This document shows positions 32,976-41,015 of a stretch of DNA of 64,000 bases, piece by piece (within the stretch, counting starts at the first letter, position 1; every line of letters starts with the position of its first letter). The notes below the pieces were generated by a model. That model did no database searches. It was not told where the DNA came from and saw nothing but the letters and a program-made list of their open reading frames with translations. The DNA is from Bog-756 sp963699105 (GTDB lineage: Bacteria > Actinomycetota > Acidimicrobiia > Acidimicrobiales > RAAP-2). Both the position numbers and the translations under genes were made by a program. The DNA is taken from contig CAVOTI010000001.1 of the NCBI GenBank assembly GCA_963699105.1, forward strand, positions 124,001 to 188,000. Direction: 5' to 3'.

Positions 32976-33770
32976 TCAGTAGCTAGCGGTCAGCGATCCG
33001 CCGGTAACCACAATCTCCTTCAGTCCCTTTGGTGCCTTCAAGCTAGCGGTGGTGACACCCTTACCGTTCGTCTTGACTTTCAAGGTCGGCTCACAACCAA
33101 GGGATGTGAACGAGTCGGCCTGGGCCTCGGCACCCGTCTCCTGCCCCTGGGTAACCTCGGCAATCAGCGCAGTAGTCACCGGACTGACCGACGTAAACGA
33201 AGCACCAGCAAAAGATCCTGAAGCTGTCCCACCTGTGAACTCGAATCCGAGTGGCGATAAATCGGTACTCAGCGCAGAATCAGTGATTGTGGTGTTCGCG
33301 ATCTTGTCACCATTGCCGCTAGCCCACTCGATGGTTGTATTGAACAGGGCGGTACTCCCACCCGCAATCAGAGAAGCACAGGTGGCTTCTTCCGTAGTGC
33401 CCGGGTGGGCGGGATCAGTCGCAACGGTCAGCTTCTTGATGCCTACAATCGGCGCCGTATTGGCGCCATCCGTAGCGGTGCCCGTACAGGAGCCCGTCCC
33501 CTTGGCAGACGTGGTAACCGGCCCCGCCGCCGCGAACTGCGTGTCGGCCAGCGCAGCAACGGCGGGCACGGAATCCGAAGGTGATGCCGCCCAGTCGTTC
33601 TTCAATGCGGGTGCCAGTTTGGCCGTTGCATTGGTGGTGCAACTGACGCTGCTCCCCGCACCCGCGGTGATGGTGATCGAAGACGCCGACGCCGGTACGG
33701 CAGTTAAGGCAATGACCCCTCCCGCGGCCAACGACAAAATGACAGCGGATCTGATGGTGGACTTAATCAT
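32976..33770 (-). CDS. Secreted hypothetical protein (island cargo)
   Basis: A 264-aa protein. The signal peptide MIKSTIRSAVILSLAAGG continues to a PASASS cleavage region near residue 30. The mature part is Thr/Ser/Ala-rich and beta-like with five Cys (SVSCTTNATAK, GSCTGTATDG, EATCASL, SLGCEPTL). AAGGGGGGG precedes the ATG. No enzyme motif is seen. Codon use is less GC-biased than in the core genes, in line with acquisition. It is the only non-mobility gene in the island. A surface or adhesive role is possible but unproven. Confidence 0.65.
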   Translation of the reverse strand: MIKSTIRSAVILSLAAGGVIALTAVPASASSITITAGAGSSVSCTTNATAKLAPALKNDWAASPSDSVPAVAALADTQFAAAGPVTTSAKGTGSCTGTATDGANTAPIVGIKKLTVATDPAHPGTTEEATCASLIAGGSTALFNTTIEWASGNGDKIANTTITDSALSTDLSPLGFEFTGGTASGSFAGASFTSVSPVTTALIAEVTQGQETGAEAQADSFTSLGCEPTLKVKTNGKGVTTASLKAPKGLKEIVVTGGSLTASY

Positions 33771-33859
33771 GGGTTCCCCCCCTTGATTAACGCTGAATTC
33801 AGCGCGCGCCCCGCGAGCCGCACGCTAACACGAACAACGGTATCTTGCGTACGCGCCGC

Positions 33860-35209
33860 ATTGACTCATCAGAAACCCGCGCGTAGCCGGCATCGTTGCC
33901 TCACGAAGGAATCCGCGCCTGGCGGAGGGTCGACTACGCCTGATCCATGGAGCTTTCGATGGGTGCTCGACGTGCTGTCACGAACAAGCTGGCCAACCAA
34001 TATAGGCGGGGAACCCGGTCCGAGAAGGGGGTGATTCTCGGCCAGTTGGTGGAGCTCACGGGATGGAACCGGGGTCACGCCCGTGCCCGCCTGGTCAATG
34101 CCGGTGCCGTCCGGGTGGTGCGGGTGAGGACCCCTCGGGTGCCGACCTACTCGGCCCGGGTGGTGTCCGCCCTCGAACTGTGCTGGCGGGCAGCCCGGAT
34201 GCCGGCGGGCAAGCGGCTGGCCCCCATGCTCCCCGTGCTGGTGCCGTTGCTCCGCCGGGACGGGGAGCTCGACCTCACCGACGACGAGGCCGTGCTGCTC
34301 ACCTCGATGAGCGCCGCCACCATCGACCGGCGGCTGACAGGAGCCAAGGTGCTGGCCGGATTCCGGGGGGTGAGCCACACCAAGCCCGGGTCCCTGCTCA
34401 AGACCCAGATTCCCGTCAGAACCTGGTCGGAGTGGGACGACGTCGTCCCTGGCTTCGTCGAGATCGACCTGGTCGGCCACGAGGGAGGCAACTCCTTCGG
34501 GGAGTTCTGCTTCACCCTGACCATGACCGACATCGCCACCGGTTGGACGATCAACCGGTCGGTGGCCAACAAGTCGGCCATCCGGGTGGCCGAGGCCATC
34601 GAGCACGGCTGTCGCCAGTTCCCCTTCCCCATCCTCGGGATCGACTCCGACAACGGCAGCGAATTCATCAACGCCGACTTGCTCGAGTGGTGCACCACCC
34701 GCCGGATCACCTTCACCCGGTCCCGACCGGGCAACAAGAACGACGGCTGCCATGTGGAGCAGAAGAACTGGACCCATGTGCGAGAGCTGGTCGGCTACCT
34801 GCGTTTCGACACCGAGGCCGAACTCGCCGTGCTCAACCGGATCTGGGCTCTGGAGCAGAACTACACCAACCTCCTACTCACCCAACAGAAGCTCACCAGC
34901 CCCACCCGGGTGGGGGCCAAGGTCGCCAAGCGCCACGACAGCGCCCAGAGCCCCTATCAGCGCCTCCTGGCCGCCGGGGGCCTCACCCCTGGCCAGCAGG
35001 CCGCCCTCACGAGAGCCCGCAACGCCCTCCATCCGACCCGCCATCAGGCAGAGATCGCCCGCCTCACCACCCAGCTCCAACGCCTGGCCTTGGCGAAGAC
35101 CGGACCGCCGCCGCGGGCCGTCAACCGGGCGTTCACCCACTAACTCGAAGCGCGGGGTTCTCCATGAGGCAACGAATCACCCTTGGCGCGGGATTTGACG
35201 TGAGGCAAC
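33860..35209 (+). mobile_element. Insertion sequence with paired terminal subrepeats
   Basis: About 1.35 kb around one transposase gene. Each end carries two copies of a 23-24-bp motif of form GCGCGGG-TT-(4-6)-TGAGGCAAC. The left pair (33860-33882, 33895-33918) is in inverse orientation to the right pair (35150-35173, 35186-35209). Such twin sites are likely transposase-binding sites. The outermost left copy is the most diverged. Confidence 0.65.
33947..35143 (+). CDS. DDE (integrase-fold) transposase
   Basis: A 398-aa protein. The N-terminal HTH region (VTNKLANQYRRGTRSEKGVIL, then LTGWNRGHARARL) is followed by an rve domain with Asp in GFVEIDLVGHEGG, Asp in LGIDSDNGSEFIN and Glu in NKNDGCHVEQKNW. 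This gives a complete DDE triad. The C-terminal third is a helical tail. It is common in actinobacteria as an unclassified (ISNCY-like) transposase; I cannot fix the family name. It is a single gene inside the element with twin subrepeats at both ends and looks intact. Confidence 0.8.
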   Translation: MELSMGARRAVTNKLANQYRRGTRSEKGVILGQLVELTGWNRGHARARLVNAGAVRVVRVRTPRVPTYSARVVSALELCWRAARMPAGKRLAPMLPVLVPLLRRDGELDLTDDEAVLLTSMSAATIDRRLTGAKVLAGFRGVSHTKPGSLLKTQIPVRTWSEWDDVVPGFVEIDLVGHEGGNSFGEFCFTLTMTDIATGWTINRSVANKSAIRVAEAIEHGCRQFPFPILGIDSDNGSEFINADLLEWCTTRRITFTRSRPGNKNDGCHVEQKNWTHVRELVGYLRFDTEAELAVLNRIWALEQNYTNLLLTQQKLTSPTRVGAKVAKRHDSAQSPYQRLLAAGGLTPGQQAALTRARNALHPTRHQAEIARLTTQLQRLALAKTGPPPRAVNRAFTH

Positions 35210-35349
35210 AGGCGCCGACTCTGCCCTGCCCATTAGAGCAGGGACCCTTCGGATGCGGGACGGTCGTGGGTCTCCTCAGACCGGTGGCACCACACTGCAC
35301 GTCGCCTGAAAACCACCCGGACCGAGCCTCTCGGCGCGCTCACTCTCAC

Positions 35350-35890
35350 TTGACCGTTATCACTACCGGTCTTCGGCGGGGCGAGATCGCCGCCCTCCGG
35401 TGGCAGGACATGAATCTGAACATAGGCCGACTCCGGATCTCCCGCAATCGAGTGGTCGTCAATCACAAGGTCATTGAGGGAACGCCCAAAACACCAAGGT
35501 CACGCCGCGAGATTGCGTCGATCCCGCCACGGTCGCCGCCCTCAAGGCCCACAAGGCTCGGCAGGCCGAGGAACGATTGGCGTGGGGTCCTGTCTACAGA
35601 GCAACAGATCTGATCTTCACGTGAGAAGACGGACGGCCACTGCATCCAGACCTCATCTCTCGGACCTTCTTGCGACTGGCGTCCAAGTGCAACCTGCCAA
35701 GGATCACGATCCACGATCTGCGCCACAGCTACGCCACCGCCGCACCTGAGGCTGGTGTTGCGCTGAAGGTCGTGAGCGATCCGCTGGGCCACTCATCAAT
35801 ATCCATTACCGCCGACATCTACAGCCACGTTCGACCTGAGGTCGACCAGGCGGCAGCCGATCAGGTGGCCGGCCTTATCCTTGGAGGAGC
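35350..35890 (+). pseudogene. int: Decayed tyrosine recombinase (island integrase)
   Basis: Only the catalytic C-terminal half remains. TVITTGLRRGEIAALRWQD holds the first catalytic Arg. After a frame change near 35500 comes ATVAALKAHKARQAEERLAWG, an in-frame TGA at 35622 interrupts, and ITIHDLRHSYAT, PLGHSSISITADIYSHV gives the HxxR, His and the Tyr nucleophile. At least one frameshift plus one stop make it non-functional. Its location in the tRNA-Pro-bounded island identifies it as the likely original integrase. The N-terminal core- and arm-binding domains are lost, possibly through the adjoining IS insertion. Confidence 0.7.
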
Positions 35891-36937
35891 AAGCTCATGT
35901 CTGCGACGTAAGCGCTCAGGGCAACGAGTTCCGAAGACCTTGCCTGCTGGATATCCTGCGGATCGACGGGCTCGCCTGCCGCCATCCGCTTCAGAAGCAC
36001 CGTCACAAGGGATGACGGTGAGCTCGGCGAACCAACGCTCGATGAGGTTGATCCACGAGCTGTAGGTCGGAGTGAAGTGCAAGGTGAAGCGCGGGTGGCG
36101 CAGCAGCCAGCGCTTGATCTCGGGGGTCTTGTGGGTGGACACGTTGTCGACGACCAGGTGCACCTCGAGGTCATCAGGGACCGAGCGGTTGATCAGGTTC
36201 AAGAAGCGACGGAACTCTTCGGCACGATGACGCTCGGTCATGTCGGTGATCACGTGTCCCGAGGCCACGTCGAGCGCGGCGTAGAGGTTGGTCGTCCCGT
36301 GACGCACGTAGTCGTGGGTGCGCCGCTCGGGGAGCCCGGGGCGAAGGGGGAGCACCGGGGCAGTGCGATCGAGGGCCTGGACCTGGGTCTTCTCGTCGAC
36401 GCACAGGACGAGGGCGCCATCGGGCGGGTTGATGTAGAGGCCCACGATGTCGCGCACCTTGTCGACGAAGAGCGGGTCGGGACTGAGCTTGAACGTGTCG
36501 ACCAGGTGGGGCTTGAGTCCGAAGGCCCGCCAGATCCGGCTGACCGCGCTCTGGCTCATCCCCGTCGCCTTGGCCATCGAGCGCGTCGACCAGTGCGTGG
36601 CGTCGACCGGCGTCTCCTCAAGCGTCTTGACGATCACCGCTTCGACGTCGTCGTCAGAGATGGTGCGCGGGGTGCCCGGGCGCGGCTCGTCGTGGAGACC
36701 GTCCAGCCGATCGGCCAGGAACCGACGACGCCACTTGCCCACCGTGTGCGGATCGAGGCCCAGTCGTTCGGCGACCTCGATCACGTGCCCGCCCTCGGCG
36801 CAGGCCAGAACGACCCGACAGCGCAGCGCCAACGCTTGGGCACTTTTGGGTCGTCGGGCCCAACGCTCGAGCGTTTCGCGCTCGTCGTCGCTCAACACCA
36901 CCGGTTCGAGTACAGATCGCCGCATTGCCGCCTCCAA
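35861..36937 (-). CDS. IS630-family transposase with aberrant C-terminus
   Basis: A 358-aa frame. The N-terminal HTH part has ALALRCRVVLACAEGGHVIEV and HTVGKWRRRFLADRLDGL. The DDE domain shows Asp in GALVLCVDEKTQVQA, Asp in VHLVVDNVSTHKTPEI and Glu in YSSWINLIERWFAEL. After FAELTVIP (about 36020) the family sequence stops and the rest is Arg-rich and unrelated, so the 3' end has been lost or shifted. Activity is doubtful. Its tail runs antisense over the end of the integrase remnant. Confidence 0.7.
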   Translation of the reverse strand: MEAAMRRSVLEPVVLSDDERETLERWARRPKSAQALALRCRVVLACAEGGHVIEVAERLGLDPHTVGKWRRRFLADRLDGLHDEPRPGTPRTISDDDVEAVIVKTLEETPVDATHWSTRSMAKATGMSQSAVSRIWRAFGLKPHLVDTFKLSPDPLFVDKVRDIVGLYINPPDGALVLCVDEKTQVQALDRTAPVLPLRPGLPERRTHDYVRHGTTNLYAALDVASGHVITDMTERHRAEEFRRFLNLINRSVPDDLEVHLVVDNVSTHKTPEIKRWLLRHPRFTLHFTPTYSSWINLIERWFAELTVIPCDGASEADGGRRARRSAGYPAGKVFGTRCPERLRRRHELAPPRIRPAT

Positions 36938-37045
36938 TCGTCGCTGACGAAAGGCACAACGCGGTGAGGCAGGAGAGAATCCCTCCGACGCGACTTATTT
37001 CGGACTCAGGTCACTAGGAGCTAATCGCGAACGAAGCCGCGAACT

Positions 37046-37130
37046 GGTTGCAGCCCTGACGACAAGAGACGGCAAGCGGGGCTCGGGTTGCAAAATGGTT
37101 GCAAATCCCAATTCCCCGAGACCTGCAACC
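37046..37130. promoter_or_regulatory. Candidate integrase arm-binding sites near the att site
   Basis: GGTTGCA occurs at 37046-37052, 37086-37092 and 37097-37103, and its complement TGCAACC at 37124-37130, all within 85 bases ending 33 bases before the att repeat. Clusters of short repeats beside an attachment core are typical of integrase arm sites. Function is inferred. Confidence 0.4.
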
Positions 37131-37162
37131 ATTCGGCGTATTGCTCTGGTCTGCGACGCGAT

Positions 37163-37191
37163 GGTCGGGCTGCCGGGATTTGAACCCGGGA
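37163..37191. repeat. Attachment repeat (tRNA-proximal end)
   Basis: This is the 3' end of the intact tRNA-Pro gene plus two flanking bases, identical over 29 bases to 30246-30274. Confidence 0.8.
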
Positions 37192-37239
37192 CCTCTTGAC
37201 CCCCAGTCAAGCGCGCTAACCAAGCTGCGCCACAGCCCG
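37165..37239 (-). tRNA. tRNA-Pro (anticodon GGG)
   Basis: A 75-nt gene folding as a cloverleaf. The acceptor CGGGCTG pairs with CAGCCCG; the D-arm is GCGCAGCTTGGTTAGCGC; the anticodon stem CTTGA/TCAAG encloses loop CTGGGGG with anticodon GGG; the T-arm CCGGG-TTCAAAT-CCCGG follows. The 3' CCA is not encoded. The gene is intact because the island supplies or retains its 3' end. Confidence 0.95.
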
Positions 37240-37566
37240 TCTCTCGGGACCCTCCTCAGCCTGCGGTCTTGTGCGATTCTGCCGTCCCAGGGCCGCCTCG
37301 GTGGTGGGGCCACCGAGGACAGAGACCGTTCGGTTGTGGAGGAACTCGGGAAGGGTCGCTGGTATTGGTGCGACCCGACCTCGTGCAGCGTACATGAGTG
37401 GCAGACCCGGTCAGGTGCCGAAGCTCGAGGCACCTCGAGTTCGGGATCGCTCGGCAGGCCAGACGATCCCGTTCCGCTTCCCGTATTCGACGCTCAACGC
37501 GCCGACGACCCCGTCGGCGCCTCTTCACTGCGAGGCGCTGACGGGTCGTCGGCTCAGATGTTTTGC
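37240..37566. other. tRNA promoter region, no gene seen
   Basis: It separates the tRNA from the secreted repeat protein. Short open frames occur, but they are Arg- or Pro-rich and lack ribosome binding sites. Confidence 0.4.
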
Positions 37567-39489
37567 TCAGCCTGAGTGCGTGGTCCCCACGGCCGAAATA
37601 CCCACCACCGGCTTGACCAGCTTGACGCCGCCGGCCGAGCCGTAGAACTTGGCATCGCCGAAGCTGAACACTCCCCCGTCGGCCGCATTGAGCCAGTACC
37701 CGCCGCCATCGGGGGTGGCGGCGATGCCCACCACCGGCTGGACCAGATTGACGCCCCCGGTTGAGCCGTAGAACTTGGCATCGCCGAAGCTGAACACGCC
37801 GCCGTCCGAGGCCACCAACCAGTAGCCCTTTCCGTCAGCTGTCGATGCCATTCCCACCACCGGCTTGTTGAGCTTGACGCCCCCGGTCGAGCCGTAGAAC
37901 TTGGCGTCGCCGAAGCTGAACACGCCGCCGTCCGAGGCCACCAACCAGTAGCCCTTTCCGTCGGGCGTCGGCGCCATGCCGACGATGGGGGCGTTGAGGG
38001 TGGTGCCTCCGGTCGAGCCGTAGAACTTGGCGTCGCCGTAGCTGAACACCCCGCCGTCCGAGGCCACCAGCCAGTATCCCAGTCCGGCCGGGACGGCCGG
38101 CGCCCCGCCGGCTCCCGGCACGTAGGGCGTCGAGGCCATGCCGACCACCGGCTTGTTGAGCTTGATGCCGCCAGTCGAGCCGTAGAAGGTGGCGTCCCCG
38201 AAGCTAAACACCCCGCCGTCCGAGGCCACCAGCCAGTACCCGCCCTGGTCCTGGGTCGGGGTGATCCCGACCACCGGCTGGTTGAGGGCGATACCTCCGG
38301 TCGAGCCGTAGAAGCCGGCGCTTCCGTAGGTGAACACCCCGCCGTCAGAGGCGGTCTGCCAGTATCCCGTGCCCGGTACCGGAGTGGTGTAGATGGCCGT
38401 CCCACCCTTCAGCACGCTGATGGTGTTGGCCGGACTGGTACCCAATCCGCTGACCCCGCTGACCCAGATCCCGTAGAACTGGCCGCTGATGGTGTTGCTG
38501 GCCACCGTGGTCTGTTGGATGACCGGTTCGGTCGCCCCGGGGATGATGTCGGTTCCGACGATGACGCCGGCGGTGGTGGGCGGTCCGTTGGTGGCGCCCC
38601 AGTTGTTACCGCCGAACACGTTGTTGGTCTCGATGGACACCCCGGTGACGGTGTCGCTCGGGGCGTGGGCGTGGACGATGATCCCACCTTCGTAGGAACC
38701 GCTGACGCTGTTAGTGTCGACCTCGATGTTGCTCACCGTGGCACCCACCGACGCCGTGGCCACCACGATCCCGCCGTAGTCGGGCTGACCGGACACGAAG
38801 ACCCCCGGATGGCCGGTGATGACGTTGCCGTCGATGATGCCGTCGGTGATGGTGCCCCCGGTGTTGTGGGTGGAGTACACGATGGCGCACGAGCCGTAGT
38901 TGCCCGAGATGGTGTTGTTGCTGACGGTGACCCCCGATGACGCCACCGGAGTACCCGGCCCGGCGTTGGGAGCGCCGGGATCAGTCGGACCGTTGTCGTT
39001 GACGAAGATGCCCCCGCCCACGTTGTTGGTCACGGTGTTGAACGTGACCTGCGAGTTGTTGACGCCGGCCAGGACGATCCCTCCGAACGAGCCCACCCCC
39101 GAGGCCGGCGAGACGCCGTTGCCGTTGACCGTGGCGTTCTCCACCGTGAGATTGCTGGTCTGTTCGGCGAAGATGCCGGTGTCGTTGGCCCCGGTCACGG
39201 TGACGGCGTCGGCCGCCGTGGTCCCACCGATGGTCACATTGGTCACCGTCGGCGGGACGTAGATGCCATATCCGCACCCGGCGGCATTGACGGTCTGGCT
39301 GGCGATGGTCTCACCGGTGGTGGCCACCATCGCCGCCGTCAGACCGGTGGTACCGGCGGCCACGCAGGTGGCGGCTCCGGCCACCGGGACCTGGCCAAGC
39401 ATCGAGGCCATTCCGATCCCGCTGGCAGTGACGCCGACGGTGCCCACCACCACTGCTCCGGCCATACGAACAAGACGAGTCAACCTCAT
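37567..39489 (-). CDS. Secreted parallel beta-helix protein with six C-terminal GYW-ASDGGVF repeats
   Basis: A 640-aa protein from ATG 39489, with AAAGGGAG seven bases upstream. The signal peptide (LVRMAGAVVVGTVGVTASGIG) ends near an Ala-rich site around residue 38. Residues ~45-370 are right-handed beta-helix (PbH1-like) rungs rich in Asn and Val: VTFNTVTNNVGGGIFV, VTVSNNTISGNYG. Six tandem units follow, GYWLVASDGGVFSFGDAKFYGSTGG plus LNKPVVGMA-T-DGK in consensus (no unit quoted in full); most are 42 residues. Such repeats are abundant in Acidimicrobiia surface proteins and probably form a propeller or solenoid binding surface. No catalytic residues can be assigned. Confidence 0.8.
   Translation of the reverse strand: MRLTRLVRMAGAVVVGTVGVTASGIGMASMLGQVPVAGAATCVAAGTTGLTAAMVATTGETIASQTVNAAGCGYGIYVPPTVTNVTIGGTTAADAVTVTGANDTGIFAEQTSNLTVENATVNGNGVSPASGVGSFGGIVLAGVNNSQVTFNTVTNNVGGGIFVNDNGPTDPGAPNAGPGTPVASSGVTVSNNTISGNYGSCAIVYSTHNTGGTITDGIIDGNVITGHPGVFVSGQPDYGGIVVATASVGATVSNIEVDTNSVSGSYEGGIIVHAHAPSDTVTGVSIETNNVFGGNNWGATNGPPTTAGVIVGTDIIPGATEPVIQQTTVASNTISGQFYGIWVSGVSGLGTSPANTISVLKGGTAIYTTPVPGTGYWQTASDGGVFTYGSAGFYGSTGGIALNQPVVGITPTQDQGGYWLVASDGGVFSFGDATFYGSTGGIKLNKPVVGMASTPYVPGAGGAPAVPAGLGYWLVASDGGVFSYGDAKFYGSTGGTTLNAPIVGMAPTPDGKGYWLVASDGGVFSFGDAKFYGSTGGVKLNKPVVGMASTADGKGYWLVASDGGVFSFGDAKFYGSTGGVNLVQPVVGIAATPDGGGYWLNAADGGVFSFGDAKFYGSAGGVKLVKPVVGISAVGTTHSG
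37570..38367. repeat. Six tandem ~126-bp repeats coding for 42-aa units
   Basis: Units share blocks such as GAAGCTGAACACGCCGCCGT and ACCGGCTTGTTGAGCTTGAC on the plus strand. One unit carries a 12-residue insertion rich in Pro/Ala/Gly. High identity between internal units suggests recent duplication or conversion and makes the copy number prone to assembly error. Confidence 0.8.
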
Positions 39490-39887
39490 TGGACTACTCC
39501 CTTTCAGGCCGCCGCGCCGTACCGACTCGGTTGAGTCCATACCCTGGGCGACCGCGTCTACTCGCCCCCCAGCCCGAACTCCGCTCATTATGTCGACCGG
39601 TCAGTGGTAAATCAACCGGTTTGCCGTGGTCGTGCCCGGGAACCCACTAACGACGGGTAGGAAAGGGCAGATTGGCGTCGGGTCCGGGCGGGGTCGGAGG
39701 GCGCCGGCTACGGCACCGGCCCTCGCCCATCGGCAGGGGGCGGGCCGGCCCACGCCTACGAGAGGATGCATGCGGCTGCGACAACACCGCGCCGCTCATC
39801 TCCTCCGCGCTCTGGTCTGTAGCTGTCCGCCGGAGGCCGTGGTTGCTTTCGGGATGACCGCTGACCGGTCAGGACCGACGGTGCGGT
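39490..39887. other. Intergenic region, no supported gene
   Basis: It contains the promoter of the beta-helix gene at its left. Plus-strand open frames are Arg/Pro/Gly-rich and have no ribosome binding site. Confidence 0.4.
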
Positions 39888-40793
39888 TCAGCCGCCGAGA
39901 AAGCTCAGTCCCGAGGCCCCTTTACCGTGTTGATGGCCCTTCCCGAAGAAGCCCTTGCCCAAGAGGCCCTTCCCGGCCGAGTGATGGCCCTTGCCCAGGA
40001 ACGATTCCACTATCGACAACGGGATGGCCTTCACCTGCGACGGAGGCGGCACGGAGATCGTCACCGCTGATCCGTACCCGCTGAGGTCGACGGTGGCCGA
40101 GACCCCGATGGCTCCCACCTTGGTCGAGGCCCCGGTGGCCAACGTCCCCTGTACCAGTTGATCAGACGAATTGGCCCATAGGCTGGCGGTGACGGTGCGC
40201 ACCTTGCCGGACTTCGAGCTCGTGGCCACGATCTTGCTCCCGGTGGCCTTGACGCCGTTCACCGTGGAGACGCCCAAGTGGGTCACAGTGGCGCCGTGCG
40301 ACTTGGCCAGAGCGTCGATGGCCCGCACATCGCCCAGGGCATTGGCCACTTTGGTGAAGATCCCCGCAATGGCGGTGGAGGCGGCGGACGGCAGCGCCAC
40401 CGAGATCCACGGTTCCCCGACCAGATGGCTGAGGTTGGGGATCTCGGCGTAGACGGTGCCGCCGGCCAGAACGGCGTTGATCACTTCAGGCGATGCCGAA
40501 CCACCCGGGATCAGTTTGGCCACCGACGCCGGCAGGTCGATGGAAAGGGAGACCTCGTTGGTCGAGAAATCGGCGGCCCCGCTGCCCGTCACCATCACCG
40601 TCCCCGACGGCAACCCACTGACCGACACGCTGAAGTTGTAGTCGGCGGTGGTGACGGCGGCCGCCGACTTGTGAAGGTGCGACCCGGCCGGTGCGGCCCC
40701 CGCAGTACCGACCAGTCCGACGGTGGTTCCGATGCCCACTGCGCCGACTAGTCCCATGGTGGCCAACCACTTGGTACCCGTTCGCTTCATCAT
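39888..40793 (-). CDS. Secreted hypothetical protein (LppX/LprG-like size and layout)
   Basis: A 301-aa protein from the double ATG at 40793. The signal is KRTGTKWLATMGLVGAVGIG, continuing to GTAGAAPAG. The mature domain alternates strands (YNFSVSVSGLPSGTVMVTGSG, EVSLSIDLPASVAKLIPGG, TVYAEIPNLSHLVGEPWISV) in a pattern like half-barrel lipid-binding LppX/LprG proteins, but the lipobox Cys is absent. The C-terminus is a Gly/Lys/His-rich low-complexity tail (GKGHHSAGKGLLGKGFFGKGHQ). The relationship to LppX is tentative. It is a single gene. Confidence 0.6.
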   Translation of the reverse strand: MMKRTGTKWLATMGLVGAVGIGTTVGLVGTAGAAPAGSHLHKSAAAVTTADYNFSVSVSGLPSGTVMVTGSGAADFSTNEVSLSIDLPASVAKLIPGGSASPEVINAVLAGGTVYAEIPNLSHLVGEPWISVALPSAASTAIAGIFTKVANALGDVRAIDALAKSHGATVTHLGVSTVNGVKATGSKIVATSSKSGKVRTVTASLWANSSDQLVQGTLATGASTKVGAIGVSATVDLSGYGSAVTISVPPPSQVKAIPLSIVESFLGKGHHSAGKGLLGKGFFGKGHQHGKGASGLSFLGG

Positions 40794-41015
40794 GCGTCCC
40801 CCATCGCTCGCCCGGCCCGGGGGTCTCCGGGCCGCCGGGCAGAGGTTAGGCCATGGAGGCCAGGCCGGCATGGCGGACGGCGGATCTGCCGGAAATCGTC
40901 GGGTCCCAGGCCGTCCACGACGGAAAAGCCCGACTGACCGGCTTGTGGCTGGGCCATCGGACAGTCAGGTTCCGATCGGGCGTGTGGCTGCGTCAGCCGG
41001 CCGGTGCCGTCACTG

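Larger units (their letters stand above)
30246..37191. mobile_element. 7-kb genomic island integrated in the 3' end of tRNA-Pro
   Basis: It is bounded by 29-bp perfect direct repeats equal to the T-arm and acceptor end of tRNA-Pro(GGG). The intact tRNA is on the right and the displaced 3' copy on the left, the usual outcome of site-specific integration. Inside are a decayed tyrosine recombinase, four insertion sequences or parts of them, and one secreted-protein gene. No replication or conjugation genes are seen, so the element is now probably a non-mobile remnant. Confidence 0.75.

Noticed and set aside
33049..33786. 245-aa plus-strand frame over the secreted island protein
   Set aside because: The minus-strand gene has a signal peptide, a ribosome binding site and Cys pattern; the plus frame is its mirror.
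37570..38367. CRISPR-like regular repeats
   Set aside because: The periodicity is 126 bp and in frame with a protein repeat; there are no short repeats with unique spacers and no cas genes.
39626..40084. 152-aa plus-strand frame in the gap after the beta-helix gene
   Set aside because: Arg/Pro/Ala-rich, no ribosome binding site, and its end is antisense to the next gene.
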